Assembly: GCA_023853785.1 (NCBI GenBank)
Contig: JAJIRX010000618.1
Coordinates: 1-24,418 of the forward strand
DNA from: Psilocybe azurescens
Taxonomy: Eukaryota > Basidiomycota > Agaricomycetes > Agaricales > Agrocybaceae
Length of the DNA stretch: 24,418 bases
Direction of reading: 5' to 3'
Of this stretch, positions 1 to 10,743 are shown one piece after another. The translations under genes and the position numbers were made by a program. The notes beneath the pieces were generated by a model. The model was not told where the DNA came from and searched no databases. It saw only the letters and a program-made list of their open reading frames with translations. The stretch's first letter is position 1. Each line of letters begins with the position of its first letter.

Positions 1-1120
1 GATTGCGGATGCGCTGCTCGCAGTCCCGGTCCTGATCCCATAACGAGAGCGATATCGCGCCTCTGCCAGCCTCGATGGACGACGGCGAGGCGGGGCGGGG
101 GCAGAGGCAGAGGCTAGTGCTGTCCTGGTGGACAATTTGCACCTCGACCGCGATCGAGAGGCGCCGCGCCGCACATGGGCCCCGGACCCGGTGCCTGGAG
201 AGTGGGAGAGTGGTCTGGGTCTGAGATGGGAGAGGAAGACGTAAGAGAAGGTGGAAGGAGCAGCAGCAGCAACAGCACCGGCGACGCCGCCGACAATGCC
301 AGAGCCGTCAACGTCAACAAGTGCACTAACACATCCTCAAACAGCTCCCATTATCACCACCTCCGAACCTCTGCCGTCAACCAGCAATCCACCTTCCCTT
401 ACCCTTCCCTGTACCTGCGTCTGAGCCCGAGCTCGAGAGCTTCGTCCTCATCTGCGGCGCGCCACCATCCAGCATGACCACAACTACCCACCCACCCCCG
501 GGTTCTTCCCAGCTCCGACGATGAAAACGCGCAAGGAAGGTGCATCGACATCCGCATCCGCATCCGCATCGACGGGCTGCGGTGCGCTGCATGTGCATGC
601 GCGCGCCGTCCCGCGCGCACGGACTGCTCCTCCTAATTCAGCACGCGCCCGCATCTGCATCGTCCGCCGTGGTACTTCCTGTCGGCTGCGTACATGCGCG
701 GAAGCTGGGGCGCGGGCGGCGGCGGCGCTGCGAGGGCCAATGCTAGTGCGGGGTTGAATCGTCCTGTGGATTTCCCTGTGGGATCCTCCTCCACCACTTC
801 CTGCTGGGAATGGGAATGGGGATGGGACAATGGGTGCACACGCACACGCAAACGCAACACGCGCCGCCGATCACACTAGCCAATGCAAATGCAGTTGCCC
901 ACACCTACGCAGCGGATGGGCCGGCGGAGGGTGTGGTCGTCCCGATGGACCCTGTTTATTTTTCGCGGAGGAGGGCCCACGTCGGGCTCAAGATCAGGCT
1001 CGGACTCAGGCTCCAGGGCATGCAGGAGATCCCCAGAGAGAACGCTGGTACGACAGGGCTCTGCGCACCCGATGGAGGCCGACACGACGCGTGTGCTCCG
1101 CGCGCAATGTGGGTGCGTGA
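1..1120 (+). pseudogene. GC-rich coding-like region, frame-switching, unidentified
   Basis: No family was recognised. The plus strand carries stretches with coding character in different frames: an acidic/basic segment at about 100-240 (contains SAVLVDNLHLDRDREAP), a Thr/Pro/Ser-rich segment at about 265-510, a Gly/Ala-rich segment at about 690-800 (contains YMRGSWGAGGGG) and an Arg/Ser/Gly-rich segment at about 960-1100. No single frame stays open for more than about 300 nt, and the joins lack obvious introns. CpG is abundant, unlike the right third of the window. It is probably the upstream part of the same damaged low-complexity gene that continues to about 4290, or the 3' end of a separate gene. 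The 5' end lies outside the window or is not recognisable. The coding claim is inference from composition only. Confidence 0.3.
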
Positions 1121-1139
1121 GGGAGTGTGTGGGTTGTGC

Positions 1140-1308
1140 TGTTTGGTGCGTGCTTTTCTTCTCTTTTATTATTATTACTCTATTCTATCCGTATTTTCTA
1201 TTCTATCCCTTTATTCCTTCTTACCCCTTTCTTCATCTCTTTCTCTTTCTCATTTTCTCTATTTCCAACCCATCTAACCCCTCCCTCCCCTCCTCTAACA
1301 ACACAGCG
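1140..1308 (+). promoter_or_regulatory. Pyrimidine-rich tract (long intron or core promoter)
   Basis: About 165 nt of almost pure C/T on the plus strand, ending CTAACAACACAG at about 1294-1307. That end reads as a branch site plus 3' splice acceptor. GT-containing donors occur at about 1108-1140, so a long intron is possible. CT-rich tracts are also common just upstream of basidiomycete transcription starts, so the tract could instead be the promoter of the coding region that follows. Confidence 0.35.
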
Positions 1309-1364
1309 GCAACCCCCTCGGCACGCGATACACACCCTGCGCCACCGCCCGTGCGTCGCCTACG

Positions 1365-4290
1365 TTGGCATGCGCGACGTTCCACGCGACGTCTGTCGCA
1401 GCGCTCTCTGCTCGGAGCCGTCCACGCGCAAATACGGCTCGTGCTCGTGCGCGCGGCGGCATCAATGCGAGTGCGGGTGCGAGTGCGACTGGAACTCAAA
1501 ATCGAAACCAACGCGGACAGGCAGCTGGAACTGGAACTGGAACCCAGCAACAGCCGACGCCGACAATAGGGATAGGACCGGGTCGGGACAGGAGGGCCGT
1601 GTTTGATGCAGGTGTGTGGGCGGGGATGGATAGGGGTGCGAGTCCGGTGCGAGGGCTGCGTGCAGGGGAGAGTCCGTTGGGGCTGATAGGCGCGGGACCA
1701 CTGAGGCGCAGGGGCGTGGGGACGGTGGGCGAGGGCGCGGGAGGGGACGCGAGCGAGACATTCCGCGGGCGGCGGGTGAGGTTGCGCATGGGAGGAGAGG
1801 GAGAGGGCGAGGGCGAGGCAGGCGGCTGAGGGCGGAGAGGGTGGTGCAGGTGGTGAAAGCGCGAATGCGGATGCGGGCAATGCAAGCAACAACAACGTCA
1901 ACGTTGTCGCCACCAATGCCAACCCCGCCCCCAATATCAACACCCTTCGGATACGAGATTTGCTCACGGCTGCCAACATCAACACCAATCAATTCACCGA
2001 CCGGGAGCGTGACATGCTTGCGGACCTGCAGCGGTGGTTTGTCTCACCTCTGCCTCCTTCTGGTGCTGGGGCTGGTGTGTTAGCGGTATCTGCTCCTTCA
2101 GTGCCAGCATTGGCATCAACTTCGACATCGACATCGACATCGACATCGGCCACGAGGCGCATACACGCGCCGGTGGGCCCCGAATACTGGCTGCCACGCC
2201 CATCGACGACGACGTACGACGCGCGGACGGGCGCGCCGCGGTACAATGCGCGGGTGGGTGTACACGTTCTGGGCGGAGTGCGTGACCGCTGTCGGGATTT
2301 CGCCGTTGTCAGCTTCTACATCCTCGGCGACTTCAAGTGTTGCGTCTGGTGCTGATGCCGGGGTTGAGATCGAAAATGAGAGCGAGGTTCCAGCGGCGAC
2401 GGAGGAAGCGACAAGTATAATTGGCACCCCGATGATGCCAATGGGAGCGCGGCTGGCGGCGGCGGGGTAGCGGACGTGCTCACGCCGTTGCCGTTGCCTG
2501 ATATACTCGCGGCGTTGGGGTTTCCTGATACCCCGGCAGGAGGAGCTGGAGGATTAGGAGGCGCAGGAGAAGTAGTAGGAGTAAGAGGAAACGAGCTGGG
2601 CAACGCAGTGCGTATGCTACGAGCGCTCACGGCGGAAAGGGACCGGGCGACGCGCAGACTCGAGATGCTCTCGCGGGTCATCCGCGGAGAGACGGACACG
2701 GTGCTTGGAGGCGCGACTGTCGCCTCGCCGGAGCAGATCCCGATCCCAATGCATGCGCTGGATATCTCTGACGCAGGATCTTCTAATCAGACTGAAGACG
2801 ATCATGGCAATACAACAACAACAACGACACATCGTCCCGCCCCACCTACACGGCGACCGCGGATATACCCCAACCAGGCGACCGAGCAGCTGGTCGCGCG
2901 TGTCTCGGAGGTCGTTGCGCTCACATACCCGCCCGCGGAGGCCGTGCGCATCATCGACGGTGTCGTTGCGGCTGCCGCTGGTGGTGCTGGTGGTGTTTCT
3001 GGTTCTGATGATGCCCCTCCTGCTCCTGCTGTTCGGGCACCCCGCGCATGAGGAGAAGGTCTCCATCACGGACACGCGTAGGAGCACCCTCCTCAGCTTC
3101 ACCACAGCCGGTCATGTCGCTGCTGCTCGCTTCATCTCGTCCTTCGTCACTTCCTTCTCCTTCTAATGATTCTTCTACGACACTCGAAGACCTTATAAAC
3201 TCTCTTCGTGAGGCTGAGCCTCGGGCTCGGGTTGGGAATGAGCAGCCACTGCAGCTGCAGAGGCGGGAGACTGCGATGGCAACGGATGCGGACAGGGCGC
3301 GGATAGACGCCCTCGAGAGCCCAGAAATGCAGAGAATGGATGCCCAAACTGAAAGAGACTACGAGCGCGTACTAGGCGATCGCGAGAGGCAGGAGATGCA
3401 AAGGCTAGACCGGGATGCAGGCGCTTTTGTTGCGAATGTGCCTGCGGACGAGGAGCATGCGCTGGGTGCGTGGACGGCATGGCGGAGGAACTTCTTGGAG
3501 CATGAGCGGGAGCGAGAACCACTCCACATGGACTGGGCTGGGGCTGGGGCTGGGGCTGGGGCCGAGGCGGATGTATACGACTGCACATGAATTGGGAGTG
3601 GAGCCGCAGCCGCAGCCGGAGACAAATCCGCTACACGCCCTTCATGCACTGCGTGAGCAGCAGCATCAACACGACCAACAAGACCAACGAGATAGAGCGG
3701 CGGCGGCGGCAGCATCGACGCAACAGCCGGCACTAACACCGGTATCCGCACCCGCATCGCCACCGGCGGGCGTCGAGGTCGACGCACTCGAGGAGGCGCA
3801 GAGGCAGCGCGAGCGCGAGCGGGAACAGGAACAGCCCGTCCGCGATCGGCAGATGTACGTGCGCATGCAGCGCGAGTTGGAGGCGCGCACGCGCGCTCTT
3901 ACTCTTGCTCTTCGTGCGAGTGCGAGTGCGAGTGCCAATGCGAATGCGAATGGGACCGACGATCCCGACGGGGAGAATCAGAACATCGATCTCGATCTGG
4001 AGCTAGACTGGGAATCCTATCCGGCGTCTGGCAACCCCTCGTCCTACTCCTGCGACTGCGTCTGCGTCTGAGTATACGCAGACTCAAATTCGTGGGGGCG
4101 TGCCTATGGGCGTGGGGCGGATGCATGGTATGAAGATGGAAATGTGAATGCGGGCTTGGAGAGGGAGCGGGAGCGGTCGGTCGATCGCGATGGAGTTGTC
4201 AATGTGCGTGCTAGCACCGGCCGTCAGCAACGGCGGGGTCGTTCTGGCGGTGTGAGTGCGAGTGCAGGTGATGCTGTCTTGGCCGGTCGT
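1365..4290 (+). pseudogene. Long low-complexity protein gene with repeated frame changes, unidentified
   Basis: This is coding-like plus-strand DNA, but the open frame changes near 1825, 2270, 2435, 3048, about 3570 and about 4040. The segments join sensibly as protein. About 1460-1825 is Gly/Arg-rich. About 1850-2270 is Asn/Ala-rich and then contains DRERDMLADLQRWF and GPEYWLPRPSTTTYDAR. About 2440-3045 is Gly-rich, then has a short helical, probably coiled-coil stretch (LRALTAERDRATRRLEML). About 3170-3580 is charged helix. About 3590-4050 has Gln, Ala and Arg/Glu runs. The alternation of +1 and -1 shifts without splice sites suggests single-base indels, either real decay or assembly error; several lie beside short repeats such as GGGGCT at about 3535-3565. 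The family is not recognised and neither the start nor the stop codon is secure. Confidence 0.45.
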
Positions 4291-4767
4291 TGAGTTGAGT
4301 TGTCACGAGTGAAGAGAATTAAGAGTTCATGTTTTTTTGTGTGTATGGTTTTCCGATTCCTGAGTTCTTGCTTTCGCTTTCGCTTTCTCTCTCTCGCTTG
4401 TTTGCTTGCCTTTTTTTTTTCTTGCTTACTATCCTATCCTATCCCACCAGCTAGCTAGCTTCTCAATTCCGACTTCGATTCCATTCATCCTCTCCTCTTT
4501 TCAATTCCTATCCTATCTTACTTGCCCTGTCCTATCCCTATCTATTCATTGTACATACATACTGTCATTCTATTCTATTCTATTCTACGCTATCGATTCC
4601 CTTCCTCCATTACAATGTCTTTTACATGTATGCACACCTGGCTTTCTATTCAGCATTTCCACTGCGTTCCGTTCACATAGAGTACGAGTACGAGTACGAC
4701 CCCTTATGCATTTTTCTGTACATATTATGCAGCCGTGGATACATGTACATTTTGCGAAGTAATTCAA
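4291..4767. other. Non-coding pyrimidine-rich stretch
   Basis: Nothing gene-like was seen. The plus strand is strongly C/T-rich with CTATC-type microrepeats (about 4425-4590) and three tandem GAGTAC units at about 4680-4698. It probably holds the 3' untranslated and downstream region of the GC-rich gene to the left. Confidence 0.4.
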
Positions 4768-5040
4768 TCATTTTTTCATGACGATGACTGTGCATTCATG
4801 ATTCTTTAATATATGTTCGAGAGAGACAATGTTGCTTACCATATTATCGAGGTCTATTGGAATGGGTCGAAAGCCCTTGGATGACAGAACGAAAGGGAAA
4901 TTCAGCTGGTTCTTATTTGCGCATGAGTCAACACAGCAACTTGCAGACTGATCTTGTATAAAGTCACCATCATATTGGCGAGAATCAACAAGAAGATAGA
5001 TATCGTATGTAGGGTTCTGTATCTTTGACGATCGATCCAT
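4768..5040 (-). CDS. Unidentified 90-aa ORF
   Basis: An open frame of 90 codons on the minus strand, beginning MDRSSKIQNPTYDIYLLV. No motif, signal peptide or membrane segment was recognised. It lies downstream of the P450 remnant on the same strand, but its sequence does not resemble a P450 C-terminus. Composition is mixed, with several Cys residues (CCVDSC). It may be a chance ORF; no function is proposed. Confidence 0.15.
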   Translation of the reverse strand: MDRSSKIQNPTYDIYLLVDSRQYDGDFIQDQSASCCVDSCANKNQLNFPFVLSSKGFRPIPIDLDNMVSNIVSLEHILKNHECTVIVMKK

Positions 5041-5285
5041 GTTAGTATAATTAGGGATGGAGAGATGGAATGGTGTTCATGAACTTAGACTGTCTGGACT
5101 CGGGACATTGATGAGCTACTACATAGAGTAGTTGGATTCAGATGCTATCTACACAGGTGTATAATTTTCAAGGGTTTTTGATTGATGTTACATGATTTTC
5201 ATGATATATAATTCGAGTTTTGGATGAGGGAATTGTAATTAAATACAGTAGATATCAGCTTGACGCTTTTGTCAGGTATAACCTT
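5041..5285. other. AT-rich intergenic stretch
   Basis: No coding or structural signal was recognised. It holds the 3' flank of the P450 remnant (minus strand) and is AT-rich, without an obvious terminator. Confidence 0.3.
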
Positions 5286-6536
5286 TTACTCGAACCACGC
5301 CATCTGCGGCTTCGCCTTCGCGAACTCGGACGAGAACGTGAAGTCGTATGTCGTGAGCGTGTATTTCGATCATGAACTTCAGCTCGGTGACTGCGAAGAA
5401 CCGGCCTGGACTGCATGGGTGGTTCGGAGTGAGTACGGTGTCGGAGGGAAGGGAGGAGGTAACAACCCACCAAGCAGGCCTCCCATGCTCAAAGGCGTTG
5501 TTACTCCAGCATGGATGTTGCCATGAGCGGTTGCTGCCGCCGGTCCTTTTAGGCGTCTTCTCCGCCTCCTATGGGGAACGAGAACCGGAACCCGTCAAAA
5601 ACGTCTGCAGGCGGGTCGTGATAATACGCATCGTCCCAATGGTTCCCCTACGCGTTGACGCACAGGTGCATGCCGGCCGGGGTCGTGGTGCCCTGCGCAT
5701 CGGAGAACGTGAACGGCTGGAGGACGCGTCTGCTGAGAAGAACTATTTTTTTCGATACGTCATATTTTTTAATTGGGAAAGTTTGGGGGTAGGGGACGAG
5801 CAGAAGAAGCGTACCCAGATCGAGCCCATATTTTACCTCTGCGTCTCGCGGAGGAAGCTGTCCGTCGTGAACATCTCGCCTACAACTTCCTTGGATCATT
5901 TTCCTTGCCCTGTGTTTTTTATCGGACGGTTTGGGCTTCGTCTCGGAGGGGTTGGATGTACTCCGGTCAATCGCAGAGTTTGTATAAAGCTTGCGCGAAT
6001 GCCTGAGTGCAATGATAGTTAGCACAAGAGTCGAAGGCTGATGCTATCTGATATAATAGCTCGACAAGCATGAGGTGAAGATAAGCATTTACTACAACCG
6101 ATGAACAAGTCGACGTAAATCTGAATACCACGACGCGCTTTGCCATGTTACGCGCTTTGCAATCTTCTTCCAATCCTTTAACACAGTCAAGGAGCCATGT
6201 AATCAGGTCGCTCTAAGATGAGAATGGATATGTAAAATATGAGCAATAGATTTCAACTTTCCAGATTCTCACAGGTTTATCAGGCCACTCGCCACCATGT
6301 ATTCGAATCTTGCTCCAGTCGATATTCGATAATAGGCGTGGATTCTTCTCGATATCTATCAAGACACGACCCACGTTCGTGACAAGTCGGTCAAATAGTC
6401 TGTCGTAATCGAGGTACAGACGTAAATCTGACAGGAATGTAAGCAACCAGATCGCGTTATAAATGGTGTTTGGTGGTTCGGAGTCCACGTACCAGGTCCA
6501 GCGAATTTTGCTCACAATGGATGAGACTTTCTGAGA
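5286..6536 (-). pseudogene. Cytochrome P450 pseudogene, C-terminal half
   Basis: Read on the minus strand, exons joined at GT-AG introns give a classical fungal P450 C-terminal half. An exon at 6427-6273 ends GGEWPDKP and joins (intron 6272-6213) to SDLITWLLD. A degraded I-helix region follows (FTSTCSSVV), then intron 6092-6003, then AFAQALYKLCD and PEYIQPLRDEA. The K-helix ExxR is in DSFLRETQR (about 5850). After an intron of about 107 nt (5836-5730) come PFTFSDAQGTTTPAG and DPPADVFDGFRF. Across a 60-nt intron (5470-5411) the heme loop FEHGRPACPG and RFFAVTELKFMI are formed, and the end is YDFTFSSEFAKAKPQMAWFE. Defects are a TAG at 5650-5648, frameshifts near 5367 and 5500, a stop in the segment before PEYIQ, and no N-terminal half. 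P450s are heme-thiolate monooxygenases, usually anchored in the ER membrane. Family identity is secure; the subfamily is not assigned. Confidence 0.85.
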
Positions 6537-6753
6537 GAGCCTGTGGCTTTTAGGCTTTTCAACCCTTGCAAGGCATTTCGTGATTTTCCGACTTTGTACT
6601 TAGCGAGCAAAAATCCTTATTGCCACGCGGAACGGTGGCCTACGACACCAAGTTGGATTTGCGTTACCATTATAATTTCAATTGTACAACATTGAGGATC
6701 AACAAGTAAATACATGTGAAATTTCATTATCACAACCACTTCGTTACTTCGTA
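6537..6753. other. Junction between P450 remnant and GTPase copy A
   Basis: No P450 N-terminal exon could be found here. About 6640-6753 is the 3' flank of GTPase copy A and aligns by eye with the 3' flank of copy B (12760-12850). The duplicated segment therefore extends about 90 nt past the stop codon and stops close to the 5' break of the P450. Confidence 0.4.
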
Positions 6754-8729
6754 TCAAGATTCAATTTTTAAGAACTCTTTAATCAAACCTGCAATTTCGG
6801 TCTCAAAATGTGCAGTAACATTTCCAGACGTCATTGCATGAACACGCTGGTGTATCACCTTGGAATGAAGATCTTTGTGACACGCTACTATGCCAGAGAT
6901 TATTTCCGCAGACACAGGTCTCGGTGGGTCCATGTGGAGTGTGTGAGTAAAAATTTGATGGAGAATCAATGTGAGATCGACAATGTATGTTCCGAGGTAT
7001 CGTGCAGTCAACGGGCTATGTAATTGTCCAAAATTAAAATGGGTTCGCAATCGAAGCAGGTCTCACGTACATTCTTTGGTACTTTCCATAAAGATACTTG
7101 ATGGCGACGATGCTGATCCCGGCAGCACCCATGAATTGTGCGAACGTGGAACCCACTGCTCTTGCGAGGGACATTATATCCGAGTAATGTGAAAGCCGGT
7201 CATCACTAGATCCAAAGTAATTAGATGGGGAGTATTCAGTTTAAACTTTACCAACAATCTAATTGTGGCCTCGTATTCATTCAATACTGGTTCAACAAGT
7301 TGCACCATCTGTGCGAAGAAATCTACTCCCGAAAGAAGCTAGAAACGTGTCAGCTAAATAGGTCTCGAGTCAGATAATATAGCTACTAACGTTCAATGGA
7401 TCATTGAAATTCCAGACTTTGAGAATGTCTTTGTGAATACGGGAAACACAGTTGATCAAAGCATGGTCGTCAAAAGCCGTGCTCATCCCCAAGTTCATCC
7501 AATATTCTGTTGAAAAGTTAGCCCGTTCAAGAAAACCGCTCAAGCTGGGGAATACGCGCTTTTGGAGCCTTCGCTAAATGATGTAGTGGTCAACATTCAA
7601 TTTCCCAAACTCGGCTGGGGCGCATACCTAATGGATCGCAGAACTTTCTGATTTGCGCTGACTTGCTGAGCTGTCGCCCACAGGACCCAAAGTTCTCTTT
7701 CAACAGGATGTAAACATTGCCTTGTTACGTCAACCAGCTTCTTAAGCGACTCTAGTCGCTCATCCTCTAGGCGCTCAATTAGATCTTTAAAAAGCTCGTG
7801 GAGAACTAAAGAAACAAACCGGGATAATCGTCATCTGTTGATACTCTCACACATGGGACTTGTGTTGAATCTTGGAAATCCTTTATCCGCTCATTAAAAT
7901 ATCCTCCTGCATTCTCCTCTGAAATACGGTCAATCTCGGACTCAGAAGTGCTAACCTCCTGCGCCTTTTGGTAGTGTTCGTTGACGAGTATGTCATATTT
8001 AGTGAACACAGCGATGGCAGGGATGTTCACTGCCCTGGGAATCAGTCGTACGTAGGATGTAGCATTTGTAACTTATCTTACATGTATCAGCAAGCTTTAA
8101 AAGTTTTTCATCGCTTGTTTCTTGCAGCCTCGATCCGGTGCGTGGGGTTTCTATGCATAACCTGTCGGTACGAGCGTAATCGATCGTATTGGTTAGCTTC
8201 AGTCTTTGAGATGGTATAAGTGCAACAAGTACCAAATTGCATGGATTCGGTCCTGCAGAGGCGATGAGGCTGCGCTTTTCTGCCTCAGAAATTTCTCAAC
8301 AATTTTCCAATTGTCTTCCGTGCCAGGCTCGAAGCCAAGGCTGTCGTGGAGGATAAATCGGATGTTCTTTTCGGAAGTATGCCCATAAGTGATATCAGCT
8401 TTTCCGGCACGATCATGAGAAATTTCAATGTCCTATGTGCTCTCAGACTCGGGTATCAACCTGAGGAAAGATGACCACAGACCTCATCAGAAACGTTGAA
8501 GATATGTTTGATGAGGGAAGACTTTCCAACACCACTCTATTGCAACGTCAGACCTCTATATATCAGATAATCACGAATGGCCACACCTTTCCGATCACGA
8601 CGATCCGGAATCTAAGCGACGGGAATACTCAGAACGATCTCGAGACTATTGATGGAATGGGACTTACTGTGGGCAAGCAGCAAGAGTTTCATCGACCGTC
8701 GACGGCAAATCGGTGGTAATCGTGGTCAT
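6754..8729 (-). CDS. P-loop GTPase (G-domain protein), copy A, possibly decaying
   Basis: The start at 8729 (MTTITTDLPSTVDETLAACPQ) is chosen because an identically placed ATG exists in copy B. Exons 8729-8668, 8611-8587 and 8536-8483 are separated by 56- and 50-nt introns, and together they give FRIVVIGKSGVGKSSLIKH, a G1/Walker A motif. G3 is HDSLGFEPG (8331-8348) and G4 is FTKYD (7992-8006). Later exons give EDERLESLKKLVDV, a helical region (VWNFNDPLN), a Gly/Ala-rich hydrophobic segment (FMGAAGISIVAIKYLYG) and a C-terminal domain (YIVDLTLIL, MDPPRP) ending at 6754. This is the fungal G-domain/AIG1-like GTPase family expanded in mushrooms; cellular roles are mostly unknown. Two defects stand out: the intron before G4 starts AT instead of GT (8083), and the next intron is only 14 nt (7819-7806), which leaves a TAG if unspliced. 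Either it is a recent pseudogene or these are sequence errors. Confidence 0.8.
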
Positions 8730-8803
8730 GGCGAATGAAAGTGGACAGGCACAATGGGGGCTCAATCAATCAGCAGGCCTCGGCAGTAAGGTGCTTTCTG
8801 CAG

Positions 8804-8814
8804 GGTTATATGGG
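8804..8814 (-). promoter_or_regulatory. TATA-like element of GTPase copy A
   Basis: The minus strand reads CCCATATAACC about 80 nt upstream of the ATG at 8729. The same element (TTATATAACC) sits about 78 nt upstream of the copy B ATG, within flanks that align by eye, for example TGATTGATT at about -40. The conserved position supports a core promoter that was copied with the gene. Confidence 0.45.
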
Positions 8815-8825
8815 TTCTATTTTTT

Positions 8826-10649
8826 GCCCGTGACAGTCAGACATACAGCCCATCACGATCTCAAGTTATACATACACATTGAACCTTAAATTCCCGAGTA
8901 ACCTAGCACACGAAGCGTGCCACCCCATTATATACGATCGTGATTCTCGGCGTTTCCCATACATTGGCTAAGTTAATACCAGCTCACTACCTTCCTTCTC
9001 TTCTATCCATTATAAAACGGGTTTCTCGCTGCCGAATTGCCATTGGACGATGGTGCGATGGCACTCAAGCAGTATCTCCCAACGATCTTGAGGTGTAGCT
9101 TTACTTGAACAATTCGGACAGAGGTAGAATGTGCACAGAGCAATGACTATAGAATGTTGTTGCTCATTTCGGCCAGTTAGCAGATCAACGTGCAGAATTA
9201 CCAAAAAGATGAGTTAAGCGGCTCACTATAAGCGTCCAGCTTATTTGAAAGACCAGCACCTAAGAGTATTATCATGGATTTTAACGAGATACCTCGCAGA
9301 ATGAGCATCAGAAAGTTAGAATACGATGCGGATAGAAAATCAGCACAAGCTAGCACAGGACCAGCACGAGACAATGAATTTAGCTTTCAAGAGCAAGAGA
9401 TGTTGCGGAACTGTGGAAAGTGGCCAAGGAGGAACACGAAAGTTTGATTTGAAGTCGTCCACCAGGTTGTATCTCTTGACCGGCGGCTGTATCCCTTTGT
9501 GAAATATTATCCGTTAAGAGCATCGTGTTGGGTAAAGTACCATGTAGCTTGAAATGTTGAAACACTTACCATTCATTCAAGGTAATTGATCACTCGGTCG
9601 TGCCATGGTTCCACTCAGATTTACTCCGCAGAGTCCGCTTCTCCTCAATATTCACATCAATCCACACATCAAGCACCTTCCTCCTTCTCTTTGACGACTG
9701 ATTAACGAGAACGTACAAGTACTCCGCACACCTGAACTCTCTCCTTATCCCTATCATGGCCTAGCCAAAAAATTGAGGGTTTGGGGGATGCCGCGTCGAC
9801 CACCCCTCGACGTCGAGAGACAGTGGAGAAGGTTGAAGGTGGCTGTGCCTACTAGAACAGCACGTGAGTAATCCAGGTTCGGGACAACCCGGATGCTCAC
9901 GAACTGAATAGCGACTTCCAGCTACATGCAAAACCAAGACAGAGGCTCCAATTTTCAGAAAGTGTGCGTCTGTTTGTTTGTACACGTCTGTTTTTGGTAG
10001 AGATTCACTGACGTAGTATCTTTAGATACGATATAGGGGCTGGAGCTTGGAGCCCCACCTTTCACCAAATACGGAAACCGCGCGCAGTAGGGATGACGTC
10101 GCTACCTAAACCGGTTCTTTGGAGCAAACAACAGCGCACTTCCGAAAGGAGGCTCTGTCTAGGATTTTGCATGAAGCTGTCAACTTTGTCAAGTTGAACT
10201 CATCTTCGTCCGACCTTCGGCATTTACCTTATCTCTTTCTGCGATCTCTTGTCTCTTGCTGGGATCGAACTTTTCTATCTCGTCCTTCTAAGTCTTATGT
10301 TCGAGGAACTCCATAGTCCCGTGTTGATCCTGCGGTAGCTCGTGCTGGTAGATGCTGATTCTATTTTCACTCCGCGAGGTATGTTGTTAATATTGATCTT
10401 GACTTGTACAACTGATTTTTACTGCAATTATAGATGTTGTTCTGCATGCTAAACAACAATGCTTAACCATCGATGATCATTAGTCGCCTCTGTTCGAATT
10501 GTAGTATGGCAAGGATGTCGGGCGTTTCTTGCTATCTTACTTTTGAATTCAGGCGGGAGTGACGAGAACTACAACTACGCTTCCCGTAGTCATGCAGTGA
10601 AGGTGTGTAGGCAAAAATGTTATGGGCCATATGTTGGATTTACCCGGGC
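8826..10649. other. Spacer between the two GTPase arms
   Basis: About 1.8 kb lies between the divergent copies. Short ORFs (for example minus 9204-9010, containing CPNCSSKATPQDRWEILLEC) show no recognisable family. A TATAAAA lies at about 9012. A perfect 12-bp palindrome CTCGACGTCGAG lies at about 9806-9818, and a near-perfect hairpin at 9864-9900 (GTGAG...CTCAC with an inner ATCC/GGAT stem). No gene can be supported. Confidence 0.3.
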
Positions 10650-10662
10650 TAAGAATAGCACT

Positions 10663-10669
10663 TATATAA
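10663..10669 (+). promoter_or_regulatory. TATA-like element of GTPase copy B
   Basis: TATATAA lies 75-81 nt upstream of the ATG at 10744, matching the position of the equivalent element in copy A. Confidence 0.45.
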
Positions 10670-10743
10670 CCTTCTGAGAGCACTGTAACGCCGACTTCCT
10701 GATTGATTAGACACTTCATGCCCTCTGCCCACCTTAGCTCGTC

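Larger units (their letters stand above)
6640..8825 (-). repeat. Left arm of inverted GTPase duplication
   Basis: This block, read on the minus strand, aligns with 10650-12850 on the plus strand through promoter, exons, introns and about 90 nt of 3' flank. Introns align as well as exons, so the duplication was at the DNA level rather than by retroposition. Confidence 0.75.

Noticed and set aside
1233..1992. Long minus-strand ORFs opposite the GC-rich gene (251 and 176 codons)
   Set aside because: Their translations are Pro/Arg/Ser/His-rich shadows of plus-strand low-complexity sequence, and they run through the C/T-rich tract at 1140-1310.
5260..6022. Plus-strand ORFs of 88 and 216 codons over the P450 remnant
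   Set aside because: The minus strand carries P450 motifs and introns in the same place, so the plus ORFs are antisense shadows.
9864..9900. tRNA-like GGTTCGGGACAACCC stretch
   Set aside because: It forms one simple hairpin with GTGAG/CTCAC ends; no acceptor stem, D arm or anticodon arm of the right spacing was found.
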